From CAZRNB01 sp964601355 (GTDB lineage Bacteria > Planctomycetota > Phycisphaerae > Sedimentisphaerales > Anaerobacaceae): a stretch of 25,646 nt of DNA. Of the stretch, positions 7,617 through 15,330 are shown piece by piece; within the stretch, counting starts at the first letter, position 1, and every line of letters starts with the position of its first letter. The translations under genes were made by a program, and so were the position numbers. Where the stretch lies: the NCBI GenBank assembly GCA_964601355.1, contig CAZRNB010000034.1, positions 1-25,646 of the forward strand. The letters run 5' to 3'. Below the pieces are notes generated by a model. The model worked only from the letters and a program-made list of their open reading frames with translations, did no database searches and was not told the origin of the DNA.

Positions 7617-9345
7617 ACAGAATTCAGAATACAGAGTACAGAATTCAGAATACAGAAAATGTAAATTCTGTCCTCAGTTCTCTGTCCTCTGTCTTCTGTT
7701 CTCTGTCCTCTGTTTTTTAGCAGGCTGCGCCAAGCATAACTATAAAGCAAAGGCCGATGATAAAGTTTATGGTATTATTGACCAGAAATGGCAGGAAGAG
7801 TTCGGCAGCAAAGCCAATTATAGAATCAGCGATGTGCCTCCATCGCCTAATGACGTTCAAATTTCAAATACTATACCCCCAACAAGGGGTGTGCTGAGCC
7901 TTTCACAGGCGGTAGCAATGGCGACTGCTCACAATCGTGACTATCAATTACAAAAGGAAACTCTATACACCACAGCACTGGACTTGAGGTTAACCCGCCA
8001 TCAATTTGAGACACAGTTTTTTGGCGGGCCGAGCGGCGGATATGACGCTGACTGGAATGATAAGGTCTGGGGAATTGAGTCCAATTGGGGTTTTAACAGG
8101 CTGCTGGCGACAGGCGCCATGATAGGTGTTAAAGTCTCGACCGCCTGGCTTGATGTTCTGACGGGCAATATGAAAGGTGGTTTTGCATCTGTCTTTAGTA
8201 CGTCTATAACCCAGCCTTTGCTTCGCGGCAGCGATCCGAAAGTAGTATTAGAGAACCTTACACAGGCAGAGCGTGACACGCTATACCAAATACGCTCCTT
8301 TAATCACTTCCGAAAAACCTTTGTTGTTTCTGTTATTACACAATATTACCAGGTTCTGAATCTGTGCGAGCTGACGGGAAATGCGGAAGCGAATTACAAC
8401 ACCCTTGCCGACTTATACGGTCGTGTCGGAAAATTAACTAATGTCGGTCGTTTGCCTGCCTATGAGCTTGATAATGTGAAACAGGAGATGTTGAAGGCCA
8501 AAGATGAATATGTTCAGGCCAAAAAGGAATATGAGTCGCTTTTGGATTTGTTCAAGATAACGCTCGGTGTGCCGACAACGGCAGAGTTCCGTCTGGATGA
8601 AGGCGTTTTGCTGTCCTTAAAAACGTCAGGCGTCCAAAACATGGATTTTAATGAGGCTGAAGCTATAGAGACGGCAATGTATCGGCGTCTTGATCTTGCC
8701 AATAGCGCCGATACGGTTATCGATGCCCAGCGTCGGGTCTATGTGGCAGCGGATGCGCTTCGCGCCGACCTAAACATCACAGGCTCAACCGATATCACCT
8801 CAAAAAAACAGGGAAATCGGAAGACCTTACGACGTGTTACTGAGGACTATAATTTGGATTTTGAGCTTGGTTTGCCGCTGGACCGCGTGGCTGAACAAAA
8901 TATTTATCGAAAAGCACTTATCACACTGAACCAGCGCCAGCGGGAATATGATCTGGCCGCGGATACAATCAAGCTTGAGGTCCGTCAGGCTTACCGTGAC
9001 CTTACAGAGGCGGTGCAGCGATATAAGCTTCAAACGGAAGCTGCTGCTGTTGCGCAAGAGAGCTTTAGGAAGACCTTTTTGCTGATGCAGTATGGACGCG
9101 CCAGCAGCCGGCGGATTCTGGCTGCACAGGCGGATTTATTTAAATCTCAAAGTGAGGCAAATGAGTCTTTGATAAATTATGCCATCGCAACTCTATACTT
9201 CTATCGCGATACCGGAGTGCTCCAAGTGCGTCCGGACGGCATGTGGGAAAAAGCCCGCCTGCCCAAAGACTCGTTCGGCGGGCAGGGCTCAATGGAAATT
9301 CAATCGGCTGTGGCAGGAGCTGCTTTAGACAAAAACAACCCTTGA
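7588..9345 (+). CDS. TolC-like outer membrane channel lipoprotein
   Basis: 585 residues from GTG at 7588. A TTG at 7597 has a better-placed AGGTG and may be the true start; there is no ATG near the N-terminus. A lipobox FLAGC with Cys47 (codon 7726-7728) follows a hydrophobic run FSVLCLLFSVLCFLAGC. The mature part has the two-fold repeat of outer-membrane efflux proteins: VLSLSQAVAMATAHN near residue 96, then long helices (QAKKEYESLLDLFKITLGVP) and a second copy (LRADLNITGST, VRQAYRDLTEAVQRY, RKTFLLMQYGRAS). It overlaps the adaptor gene and should form the trans-envelope channel with it. The signal peptide is encoded by a simple CTGT/CAGA repeat (7618-7714), an odd origin for an export signal. 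The n-region of about 30 residues is long for a lipoprotein. Confidence 0.88.
   Translation: MKELEYEHFKQNSEYRVQNSEYRKCKFCPQFSVLCLLFSVLCFLAGCAKHNYKAKADDKVYGIIDQKWQEEFGSKANYRISDVPPSPNDVQISNTIPPTRGVLSLSQAVAMATAHNRDYQLQKETLYTTALDLRLTRHQFETQFFGGPSGGYDADWNDKVWGIESNWGFNRLLATGAMIGVKVSTAWLDVLTGNMKGGFASVFSTSITQPLLRGSDPKVVLENLTQAERDTLYQIRSFNHFRKTFVVSVITQYYQVLNLCELTGNAEANYNTLADLYGRVGKLTNVGRLPAYELDNVKQEMLKAKDEYVQAKKEYESLLDLFKITLGVPTTAEFRLDEGVLLSLKTSGVQNMDFNEAEAIETAMYRRLDLANSADTVIDAQRRVYVAADALRADLNITGSTDITSKKQGNRKTLRRVTEDYNLDFELGLPLDRVAEQNIYRKALITLNQRQREYDLAADTIKLEVRQAYRDLTEAVQRYKLQTEAAAVAQESFRKTFLLMQYGRASSRRILAAQADLFKSQSEANESLINYAIATLYFYRDTGVLQVRPDGMWEKARLPKDSFGGQGSMEIQSAVAGAALDKNNP
7618..7714. repeat. 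CAGAATAC/CTGTCCT simple inverted repeat inside a gene
   Basis: The left arm (7618-7658) reiterates cagaatacagagtacagaat. The right arm (7666-7714) reiterates ttctctgtcctctg. The arms are roughly complementary, with a clear inner pairing of ACAGAA and TTCTGT around aatgtaaa. The repeat starts two bases past the stop of the adaptor gene and codes for residues about 11-42 of the channel lipoprotein. Confidence 0.6.
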
Positions 9346-9369
9346 ATGAGTTAGGCAAATTCATTTTTT

Positions 9370-9374
9370 GGAGG
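9370..9374 (+). promoter_or_regulatory. Ribosome binding site of the lamin-tail protein
   Basis: GGAGG seven bases before the ATG at 9382. It fixes the start of the last operon gene, in contrast to the weak sites of the genes before it. Confidence 0.7.
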
Positions 9375-9381
9375 AACAGAA

Positions 9382-10422
9382 ATGTGCAGGCTCAGGATTT
9401 TAGTGACAGGGATTTTTATTCTATTTTGTTCAGGTGCCGCTTTTGGTGCTCACGTTATTCTCAATGAATATAACGCTGTTGCAGGCGGAAACTATCTAAA
9501 TGGAGGAAATGCCGCGGTCGATGACAACGGCGGCAGGGCATCCGATATTTATTTTGGACGCATCGAGGGTAATGGCGGTAACTGGTTTGAATTGGTTGTT
9601 ATTACCGACCATCTCGATATGAGGAGATGGAATCTGGATATTTATGATAACGGCCGGTTTGATGAAACACTGGTTATAACCAATCATCCGATTTGGTCGG
9701 ATTTACGAAGCGGCACCATCATAACCGTCTCTGTAGATGTGCCCAGCGAGACAAGCTATAATCCGGAGGCGGGTGATTGGTGGATAAACGTTCAGGCAAA
9801 CAATAATGCCGACGGCCAATATATCGAAGCTTCTAATTTTCCGGTCAGCAGCGATGACTGGCAGCTCAGAATACGAGATGCAGGTGGTGCTGTTGTATTT
9901 GGCCCTGCCGGCGAGGGTGTAGGTCCAAAGTCTGGTGTAGGCAATACCGAGATATTCAGACTTGAGGCTGACCCAAGCGATTCTATAACTGCCGATTCGA
10001 ATAGCTATGATGATGGCGAAGATTTTTCTACTTTTGGGGCGCCTAATCGCTGGGGTGTGCAGAGTCTTAGGTCATTGCGTAACGTTGAGCCTGCGCCTTC
10101 GTCTATTACTTTATCAGATCCCAACGGCACGGAAGCTCTGACGGCCGGCAGCATATATACTATCAAATGGGAAAGTCGGGGAACCATTAACCATGTTCTG
10201 GTAGAATTCTCTATAGACGACGGCAAAACATGGTTTGGTGTTTATCCATCAAACGCAGGCAACACCGGTCAATATAACTGGCTTGTGCCGATGGTTGATG
10301 CAGACAGATGTTTGGTACGTGTTTCCAACGGTGATAATCTGAGAGTTTATGATGTTAGTGACACAACATTTTTAATTTATCAAGTTTCACTTGTGATGTT
10401 ATTGTCATCGATCATTCCATAG
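9382..10422 (+). CDS. Secreted lamin-tail-like / KRE9-type Ig-like protein
   Basis: 346 residues with a signal peptide (RILVTGIFILFCSGAAFGA, cut near residue 22). The first part begins HVILNEYNAV and goes on with NWFELVVI, a W-N-L-DIYDNG turn and GDWWINVQ; this fits a lamin-tail domain, a beta fold found on secreted bacterial proteins. The last 100 residues are an Ig-like domain of the Ser-Thr-rich KRE9/KNH1 type: ITLSDPNGTEALTAG, IKWESRGTINHVLVEFS, DDGKTW, NTGQYNWLVP, CLVRVSNGDN and SDTTFLIY. The last 12 residues (VSLVMLLSSIIP) do not look like a continuation of this domain, so a frameshift or lost C-terminal domain is possible. It closes the operon, 36 bases after the channel gene. Likely role: a surface or periplasmic partner, or cargo, of the export system. 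Such proteins are frequent in planctomycetes. Confidence 0.75.
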   Translation: MCRLRILVTGIFILFCSGAAFGAHVILNEYNAVAGGNYLNGGNAAVDDNGGRASDIYFGRIEGNGGNWFELVVITDHLDMRRWNLDIYDNGRFDETLVITNHPIWSDLRSGTIITVSVDVPSETSYNPEAGDWWINVQANNNADGQYIEASNFPVSSDDWQLRIRDAGGAVVFGPAGEGVGPKSGVGNTEIFRLEADPSDSITADSNSYDDGEDFSTFGAPNRWGVQSLRSLRNVEPAPSSITLSDPNGTEALTAGSIYTIKWESRGTINHVLVEFSIDDGKTWFGVYPSNAGNTGQYNWLVPMVDADRCLVRVSNGDNLRVYDVSDTTFLIYQVSLVMLLSSIIP

Positions 10423-10499
10423 ACATGCTGGAATAGGACATTCATCACTTTTCTCTTTTTCTTGATCCTATCGACAGGATTCACAGTTCAGAATACATG

Positions 10500-10544
10500 G
10501 TTCATAGTTCATAGACTATAAACTAACAACGATGAACTACAAAC
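10500..10544. repeat. GTTCATAG hairpin repeat upstream of leuS
   Basis: GTTCATAGTTCATAG (10500-10514) pairs with 10530-10544 (cgatgaactacaaac) at 12 of 15 positions, around a 15-base loop that repeats the theme (actataaactaac). A small separate hairpin, ATCCT 10465-10469 with AGGAT 10476-10480, lies before it. The element is in the 204-base spacer between the operon and leuS. Confidence 0.5.
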
Positions 10545-10626
10545 TATTTAGTGGATTTTCCCACATACTTATTTTATCGTGTAGGGAAAGATTGTTCATT
10601 ATTTTGATAAGGAGCGCGAAAAATAG

Positions 10627-13233
10627 ATGTGTTCCAGGAAAGGTCTTTATAACTTTGGTGAGATCGAAAAAAAATGGCAACAGTTCTGGCAGGAGCATAA
10701 AACATTTAAGGCGAAGGACTGTGATAGCTCCAGGCCTAAATATTATGTCTTAGATATGTTTCCCTACCCAAGCGGTGCGGGAATACATGCTGGACATGTG
10801 GAAAATTATACTGCCAGCGATATATCGGCACGTTATAAGAGGATGAGGGGATTCAACGTGCTGCATCCTATGGGCTGGGATGCGTTTGGATTGCCGGCGG
10901 AGCAGTATGCGATGCAGACCGGAACCGATCCAAAGGAGACGACGGAAAAAAATATCGACACTATGCGCCGTCAAATCAAATTGCTGGGTTTTAGCTACGA
11001 TTGGGACAGAGAGGTCAATACAACCGACCCAGACTACTATAAATGGACACAATGGATATTTTTGAAATTTTTCAATAGTTACTTTGACGAGGCTGAACAA
11101 AAAGCCAGGCCGATTGAGCAATTGCCGATTCCTGCCGGTTTAAGCGGAGCTGAAAAGCAAAAGTACATAGACGACCATCGGCTTGGCTTTCAGGATGATG
11201 TTCCGGTCAATTGGTGTCCGGCATTGGGGACAGTGCTTGCAAATGAGGAAGTGATAGGCGGCGTTAGTGAACGCGGCGGCCATCCGGTAATCAGAAAGCC
11301 GATGCGACAATGGATGCTGCGAATTACAAAATACGCAGAGAGGTTACTCGAAGATTTGAAAGATGTGGATTGGCCGGAGTCGATAAAGAAACTTCAGCAT
11401 GATTGGATCGGTAAAAGCATCGGTGCCGACGTCGATTTCAAAGTCGATGGTACCAATGAAATTATCCGCGTTTTCACTACGCGTCCGGATACATTGTTTG
11501 GTGCGACATATATGGTTTTGGCTCCGGAGCACCATCTGGTTGATAAAATTGCATCCGGCCAGAAAAAAGAAGAAATTGAAAACTACCAGAAGCTTGCGGC
11601 GACTAAAAGCGACCTTGACCGCACCGATTTGGCGAAAGACAAAACAGGAGTTTTTACAGGGGCTTACGCCATAAATCCAGTCAATAACGAAAAGATACCA
11701 GTATGGATAAGCGATTATGTCCTGATTAGCTATGGTACCGGTGCAATTATGGCGGTGCCGGCTCACGATGAGCGTGACTTTGAATTTGCGAATAAATTCG
11801 CCCTTGCGATTATCCCTGTTGTTGAGCCGCCGGACAAAGAGCAGGCAGAGCTTGTCAGGCAGGGCAAATTATGTTTTGTTGGAGATGGTAAGGCAATTAA
11901 TAGCGGGCAATTCAAGGGCTTGCCAACATCACAGTTTAAAGATCAAATTACGAATTGGCTTGAACAGAAAGGCTTGGGGAAAAAAGCTATCAACTATAAG
12001 CTGCATGACTGGCTTTTCAGCAGACAGCGTTACTGGGGCGAGCCATTTCCGATTTTACATAAAGAAGACAATCACGTTGTAGGCCTTTGCGAAAATGATT
12101 TACCTTTAAAACTTCCGGAGTTGGAGAATTATAAGCCTTCCGGGACGGGCGAATCACCGTTGGCTAAAATTGGTGACTGGGTGAACCTGTCTCTGCCTGA
12201 TGGCTCTAAAGCAAAGCGGGAAACAAATACCATGCCGCAATGGGCCGGTAGCTGCTGGTATTATCTGCGGTACATTGATCCCAACAATAATCAGCAGGGC
12301 TGGGACTCACAGAAAGAGAAGTACTGGATGCCGGTGGATTTGTATATAGGCGGAGCCGAACATGCGGTGCTGCACCTTTTGTATTCACGATTCTGGCATA
12401 AATTCCTCTATGACCTGGGCTACGTAAGCACGAAAGAGCCGTTCCAGAAGCTCGTCAATCAGGGAATGATTTTAGGCGAAGACGGCCAAAAGATGAGCAA
12501 GTCTCGCGGCAACGTGGTCAATCCCGATAAAGTAGTGGATGATTATGGAGCCGACTCGATGCGGCTTTATGAGATGTTCATGGGACCTTTAGAAGCTATG
12601 AAGCCATGGAGCATGCAGGGCGTGCAGGGTGTGTATCGATTCCTGCAAAAGATCTGGCGAATGATTGTTGATGAGGAAACAGGCGAGCTTGATAAAACCG
12701 TAAAAGAAGCCAATTTAGCCCCCGCACCTGTGGCGGGGGCTGCCTCGGCCACAGGTGCCGAGGCTAAAGATGAACAGACGCTTAGACTGTTGCATCAAAC
12801 TATAAAGAAGGTCGGTGATGATATTGAAACATTCAATTTTAATACGGCTATAAGCCAGATGATGATTTTTGTAAATCACCTGGGCAAACAAGACAACAGG
12901 CCAAAATCAGCGATAGAAAAATTCCTTTTGATACTTGCTCCATTCGCGCCGCATATCGCTGAAGAACTCTGGCAGAGATTAGGTCATAAAGATACTTTAG
13001 CCTGCGAGCCGTGGCCTGAGTATGACAAAGAGATTATCAAAGAAAGAGAAATTGAATTGGCAGTTCAGGTCAACGGCAAGATAAAAGACCGAATAGTAGT
13101 TTCGGCTGATGCGGACGAGGAACAGATAAAGCAAAAGGCGCTCGCCAGTGATAAAGTAGCTGCTGCTATAGCCGGTAAAGAAGTAAGGAAAATTATTATA
13201 ATAAAGTCCCGATTAGTTAATATCGTTATCTAA
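10627..13233 (+). CDS. leuS: Leucyl-tRNA synthetase
   Basis: 868 residues, normal length for the bacterial enzyme, which charges tRNA-Leu with leucine in the cytoplasm. Class I signatures are intact: FPYPSG at 45-50 and HAGH (the HIGH motif) at 54-57, WDAFGLPAEQYA just after, and KMSKS at 622-626. The editing (CP1) domain shows FTTRPDTLFGATYM and, later, MAVPAHDERDFEFA. The anticodon-binding helical domain and a short C-terminal domain (VQVNGKIKDRIVV) follow. AAGGAG lies 12 bases before the ATG. Residues 697-714 (ALA/PRO/GLY-rich) are encoded by a double palindrome and sit between two helices of the anticodon domain; see the separate repeat entry. It is followed after 44 bases by the subtilase gene. 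Identification is secure. Confidence 0.98.
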   Translation: MCSRKGLYNFGEIEKKWQQFWQEHKTFKAKDCDSSRPKYYVLDMFPYPSGAGIHAGHVENYTASDISARYKRMRGFNVLHPMGWDAFGLPAEQYAMQTGTDPKETTEKNIDTMRRQIKLLGFSYDWDREVNTTDPDYYKWTQWIFLKFFNSYFDEAEQKARPIEQLPIPAGLSGAEKQKYIDDHRLGFQDDVPVNWCPALGTVLANEEVIGGVSERGGHPVIRKPMRQWMLRITKYAERLLEDLKDVDWPESIKKLQHDWIGKSIGADVDFKVDGTNEIIRVFTTRPDTLFGATYMVLAPEHHLVDKIASGQKKEEIENYQKLAATKSDLDRTDLAKDKTGVFTGAYAINPVNNEKIPVWISDYVLISYGTGAIMAVPAHDERDFEFANKFALAIIPVVEPPDKEQAELVRQGKLCFVGDGKAINSGQFKGLPTSQFKDQITNWLEQKGLGKKAINYKLHDWLFSRQRYWGEPFPILHKEDNHVVGLCENDLPLKLPELENYKPSGTGESPLAKIGDWVNLSLPDGSKAKRETNTMPQWAGSCWYYLRYIDPNNNQQGWDSQKEKYWMPVDLYIGGAEHAVLHLLYSRFWHKFLYDLGYVSTKEPFQKLVNQGMILGEDGQKMSKSRGNVVNPDKVVDDYGADSMRLYEMFMGPLEAMKPWSMQGVQGVYRFLQKIWRMIVDEETGELDKTVKEANLAPAPVAGAASATGAEAKDEQTLRLLHQTIKKVGDDIETFNFNTAISQMMIFVNHLGKQDNRPKSAIEKFLLILAPFAPHIAEELWQRLGHKDTLACEPWPEYDKEIIKEREIELAVQVNGKIKDRIVVSADADEEQIKQKALASDKVAAAIAGKEVRKIIIIKSRLVNIVI
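12715..12767. repeat. In-frame double-palindrome insert in leuS
   Basis: Outer ends TTAGCC (12715-12720) and GGCTAA (12762-12767) are inverted. Hairpin A: AGCCCCCGC (12717-12725) with GCGGGGGCT (12733-12741). Hairpin B: GCCTCGG (12742-12748) with CCGAGGC (12758-12764). The two loops are complementary: 12724-12734 matches 12748-12758 over 11 bases. It adds about 18 residues of Ala/Pro/Gly type to LeuRS without breaking the frame, in a linker between helices. Confidence 0.75.
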
Positions 13234-13277
13234 ATCAAAACTGGTAATTTCTTTTGAAGTGAACGGAGAATTCTCTT

Positions 13278-14753
13278 ATGGGAACGCCTGCCGTGGCACG
13301 ATTTACACGAATATTATGGAGGATTATCAGGATATTTACACGAATAGTATTTTGGCTCCTTGCGATCTTCGGACTTGTCACATTATTTGCTCTTGTTGCA
13401 TTAAGTTTTTTCATGCCCTCAAAATCTGTGGACCCAGCCACAGCAAGCCTTGTGTACTCTGCTGCCAAAGAGGGTAAAATCGCTTATAAGCTAACTGTGC
13501 CGGAGGAGCTTAAGGTATTGCTTGGGCCTGCCATAGCTGAGACTACAGTAAATGACGGTGGCATGCAGAAGCTTATACTCGATTGGCCTGGTATTAACGC
13601 AGCATTTATCAAAATGAGAGATTACTCGGCACCATTTACCCTTTTGTATATGAACGTAGGTGGTAAAAGCATCCGCATCGGTAATTTCACGGACGTCTTT
13701 GGAGGCATGCCGGTTGATATTGGGCGTGATAGAGCAATTGTATTGAGGAATGAGGATGACCTAAAGAAGTTCGATCCTTTCTGGGGATTTGCGAATGTGT
13801 CACTGGCTAATCTTGACTTGAGAGAGCATCGCAAATTGCTCGAGACTATGCCGTTTGATAATCAGACCGTGTGGCCTAAACCAGACAAAATGCCGGAGGA
13901 ATTTGATCCTGCATCTTTGCTTGAGGAAGGCAAAAATCCGGGATTGGGGATTCGCAGGCTTCATGAGCAGGGAATTGACGGCCAAGGGGTAGGCATTGCT
14001 ATTATCGACCAGCCGTTACTGAGAGACCATGTAGAGTATGCGGATAAAATTGTCCATTATAAGGCAAAGGGACTAATGGCAGGATTTATTCCCCCGCAGA
14101 TGCATGGTTCGCCTGTAACCAGCATTGCCGCAGGAAAGAACTGTGGCGTGGCGCCCGCAGCTAAGGTGTTCTATTTTGCTGTGCCCATGTGGAAATCGGA
14201 TAATCAACCTTATTGCGACGTAATCAATGAGATCATTAAGTTAAATCAGAGAGCAAAAATTTCAGAAAAAATCCGTGTGATTAGTATTTCGACCGGCATG
14301 TTTCCTCAACAGGCAAATTTCGATCGCTGGAAGGAAAGTCTCGCAAGGGCAGAGAAGCAAGGGATATTAGTGGTGACCTGCGATCCGGCTTTCCTTGGAT
14401 ATGGCACGCTTTCCTGTATTATAGGTAAAGATCCTGACAATCCATCGAGCTATCGGCGAGGAAGGTATACCGCCAATAATGTTCTTTTTGTACCTGCGGG
14501 CAACAGGACAATTGCAAGCTACCGTGGCCCGAAAGTGTACACTTATGACCGAACAGGCGGCATGAGTTGGGCGGCGCCCTATCTTGCAGGACTGGCTGCT
14601 TTGGCTTATCAGGTTGACACGGAAATTGAGCCGAAAACCATAATTGACTTTTGGCTAAAGACCGCCGTGCAGACTGATGTAGGTCCCATCGTAAATCCTG
14701 CCGGTTTCATCGAAGCGGTACGCGGACTCAAAATGGAAAGAAATAGTAAATAG
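13278..14753 (+). CDS. Membrane-anchored subtilisin-like (S8) serine protease
   Basis: 491 residues. One strong membrane segment at about 22-46 anchors it, with the rest most likely in the periplasm. A non-conserved region of about 170 residues precedes the protease domain. The three catalytic regions of subtilases are present in order: GVGIAIIDQ with Asp244, MHGSPVTSIAAG with His276, and GGMSWAAPYLAG with Ser430, matching the usual GTSMAAPHVAG. The usual oxyanion-hole Asn within AAGN is not in its expected place: the corresponding strand reads ILVVTCDPAF, and an AGN appears only later (FVPAGNR, 405-410). Activity is therefore likely but not certain. The gene follows leuS by 44 bases, with an AACGGAG ribosome site, and the next gene starts 4 bases after its stop. 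Substrate is unknown; possible roles are envelope protein processing or stress signalling. Confidence 0.8.
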   Translation: MGTPAVARFTRILWRIIRIFTRIVFWLLAIFGLVTLFALVALSFFMPSKSVDPATASLVYSAAKEGKIAYKLTVPEELKVLLGPAIAETTVNDGGMQKLILDWPGINAAFIKMRDYSAPFTLLYMNVGGKSIRIGNFTDVFGGMPVDIGRDRAIVLRNEDDLKKFDPFWGFANVSLANLDLREHRKLLETMPFDNQTVWPKPDKMPEEFDPASLLEEGKNPGLGIRRLHEQGIDGQGVGIAIIDQPLLRDHVEYADKIVHYKAKGLMAGFIPPQMHGSPVTSIAAGKNCGVAPAAKVFYFAVPMWKSDNQPYCDVINEIIKLNQRAKISEKIRVISISTGMFPQQANFDRWKESLARAEKQGILVVTCDPAFLGYGTLSCIIGKDPDNPSSYRRGRYTANNVLFVPAGNRTIASYRGPKVYTYDRTGGMSWAAPYLAGLAALAYQVDTEIEPKTIIDFWLKTAVQTDVGPIVNPAGFIEAVRGLKMERNSK

Positions 14754-14757
14754 AATT

Positions 14758-15330
14758 ATGTGTATCGAGATCGAAGCAAAGCTTAAGGTTGGGTCGCTGG
14801 AGAACATCAAACGCAAGCTGGTCGAGCTTGGCGCTGAATTTACAGCGGAGAAGTTACAGAGAGATTATTATTTCGATGATATAAACAGAACGTTGACTAA
14901 AACAGATCGGTGTCTTCGCTTGCGGAGAGAGAGTGTCAATAAAAGCGAGGGATTTTTTTTGACTTATAAAGGTGCTAGGGAAAAAGACCTATTCAAAAAA
15001 AGGCAGGAAATCAACATGGAAATCCAAGACCCTGAATCGACTGAGAAAATGCTTGCCGCTCTGGGTTATAACAGAGTAATGGTTGTTGAAAAGAAGCGCA
15101 GGACCTGGCGACATCGTGACTGTATCGTGGCTCTGGATGAGCTGCCGTTGTTAGGTGTTTTTGTTGAAATAGAAGGGCCGGACGATAAAAAAATCGTAAA
15201 TGTGCAAAGTGATTTGGGACTGGCCGGTTTGCCTCATATAGCGAAAGGCTATGCGTGTTTGATGGAACGGAAGCTTCGTTCCACCGAGAGACGAGAGATG
15301 AGAGACAAGAGACGAAATGAAGCCGAATGA
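14758..15330 (+). CDS. CYTH domain protein (CyaB/triphosphatase family)
   Basis: 190 residues. It opens with the hallmark ExExK (EIEAK at residues 4-8). Further tunnel residues follow: RDYYFDD, CLRLRRES, FLTYKG and the later VALDELPLLGVFVEIEGP. This order is that of class IV adenylate cyclases and of inorganic or thiamine triphosphatases, which use a basic, metal-lined tunnel on triphosphate substrates. The sequence does not decide among them; the LxLxRR and VEIEG arrangement is closest to bacterial CyaB-like proteins. It starts 4 bases after the subtilase stop and overlaps the lipid-kinase gene by 14 bases, so the three are likely co-translated. The last 16 residues (after ERKL) are highly charged and come from a GAGAC-type DNA repeat, so they probably lie outside the fold. 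Confidence 0.85.
   Translation: MCIEIEAKLKVGSLENIKRKLVELGAEFTAEKLQRDYYFDDINRTLTKTDRCLRLRRESVNKSEGFFLTYKGAREKDLFKKRQEINMEIQDPESTEKMLAALGYNRVMVVEKKRRTWRHRDCIVALDELPLLGVFVEIEGPDDKKIVNVQSDLGLAGLPHIAKGYACLMERKLRSTERREMRDKRRNEAE
15263..15314. repeat. Hairpin plus GAGAC tandem repeat at the CYTH gene end
   Basis: TGGAACG (15263-15269) pairs with CGTTCCA (15277-15283), loop gaagctt. Immediately after comes a purine-only run (15286-15314) reiterating gagacgagagat. It codes for the charged C-terminus of the CYTH protein and ends two bases before the start codon of the lipid-kinase gene, where it may also serve as ribosome site (GAGA-rich). Confidence 0.55.

Noticed and set aside
4697..10422. Reading the operon as a standard type I secretion system
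   Set aside because: No ABC transporter ATPase or RND pump is present, and the first two genes are not part of such systems.
10750..11766. Long minus-strand frames opposite leuS
   Set aside because: They mirror the codon bias of a securely identified gene and show no motif.
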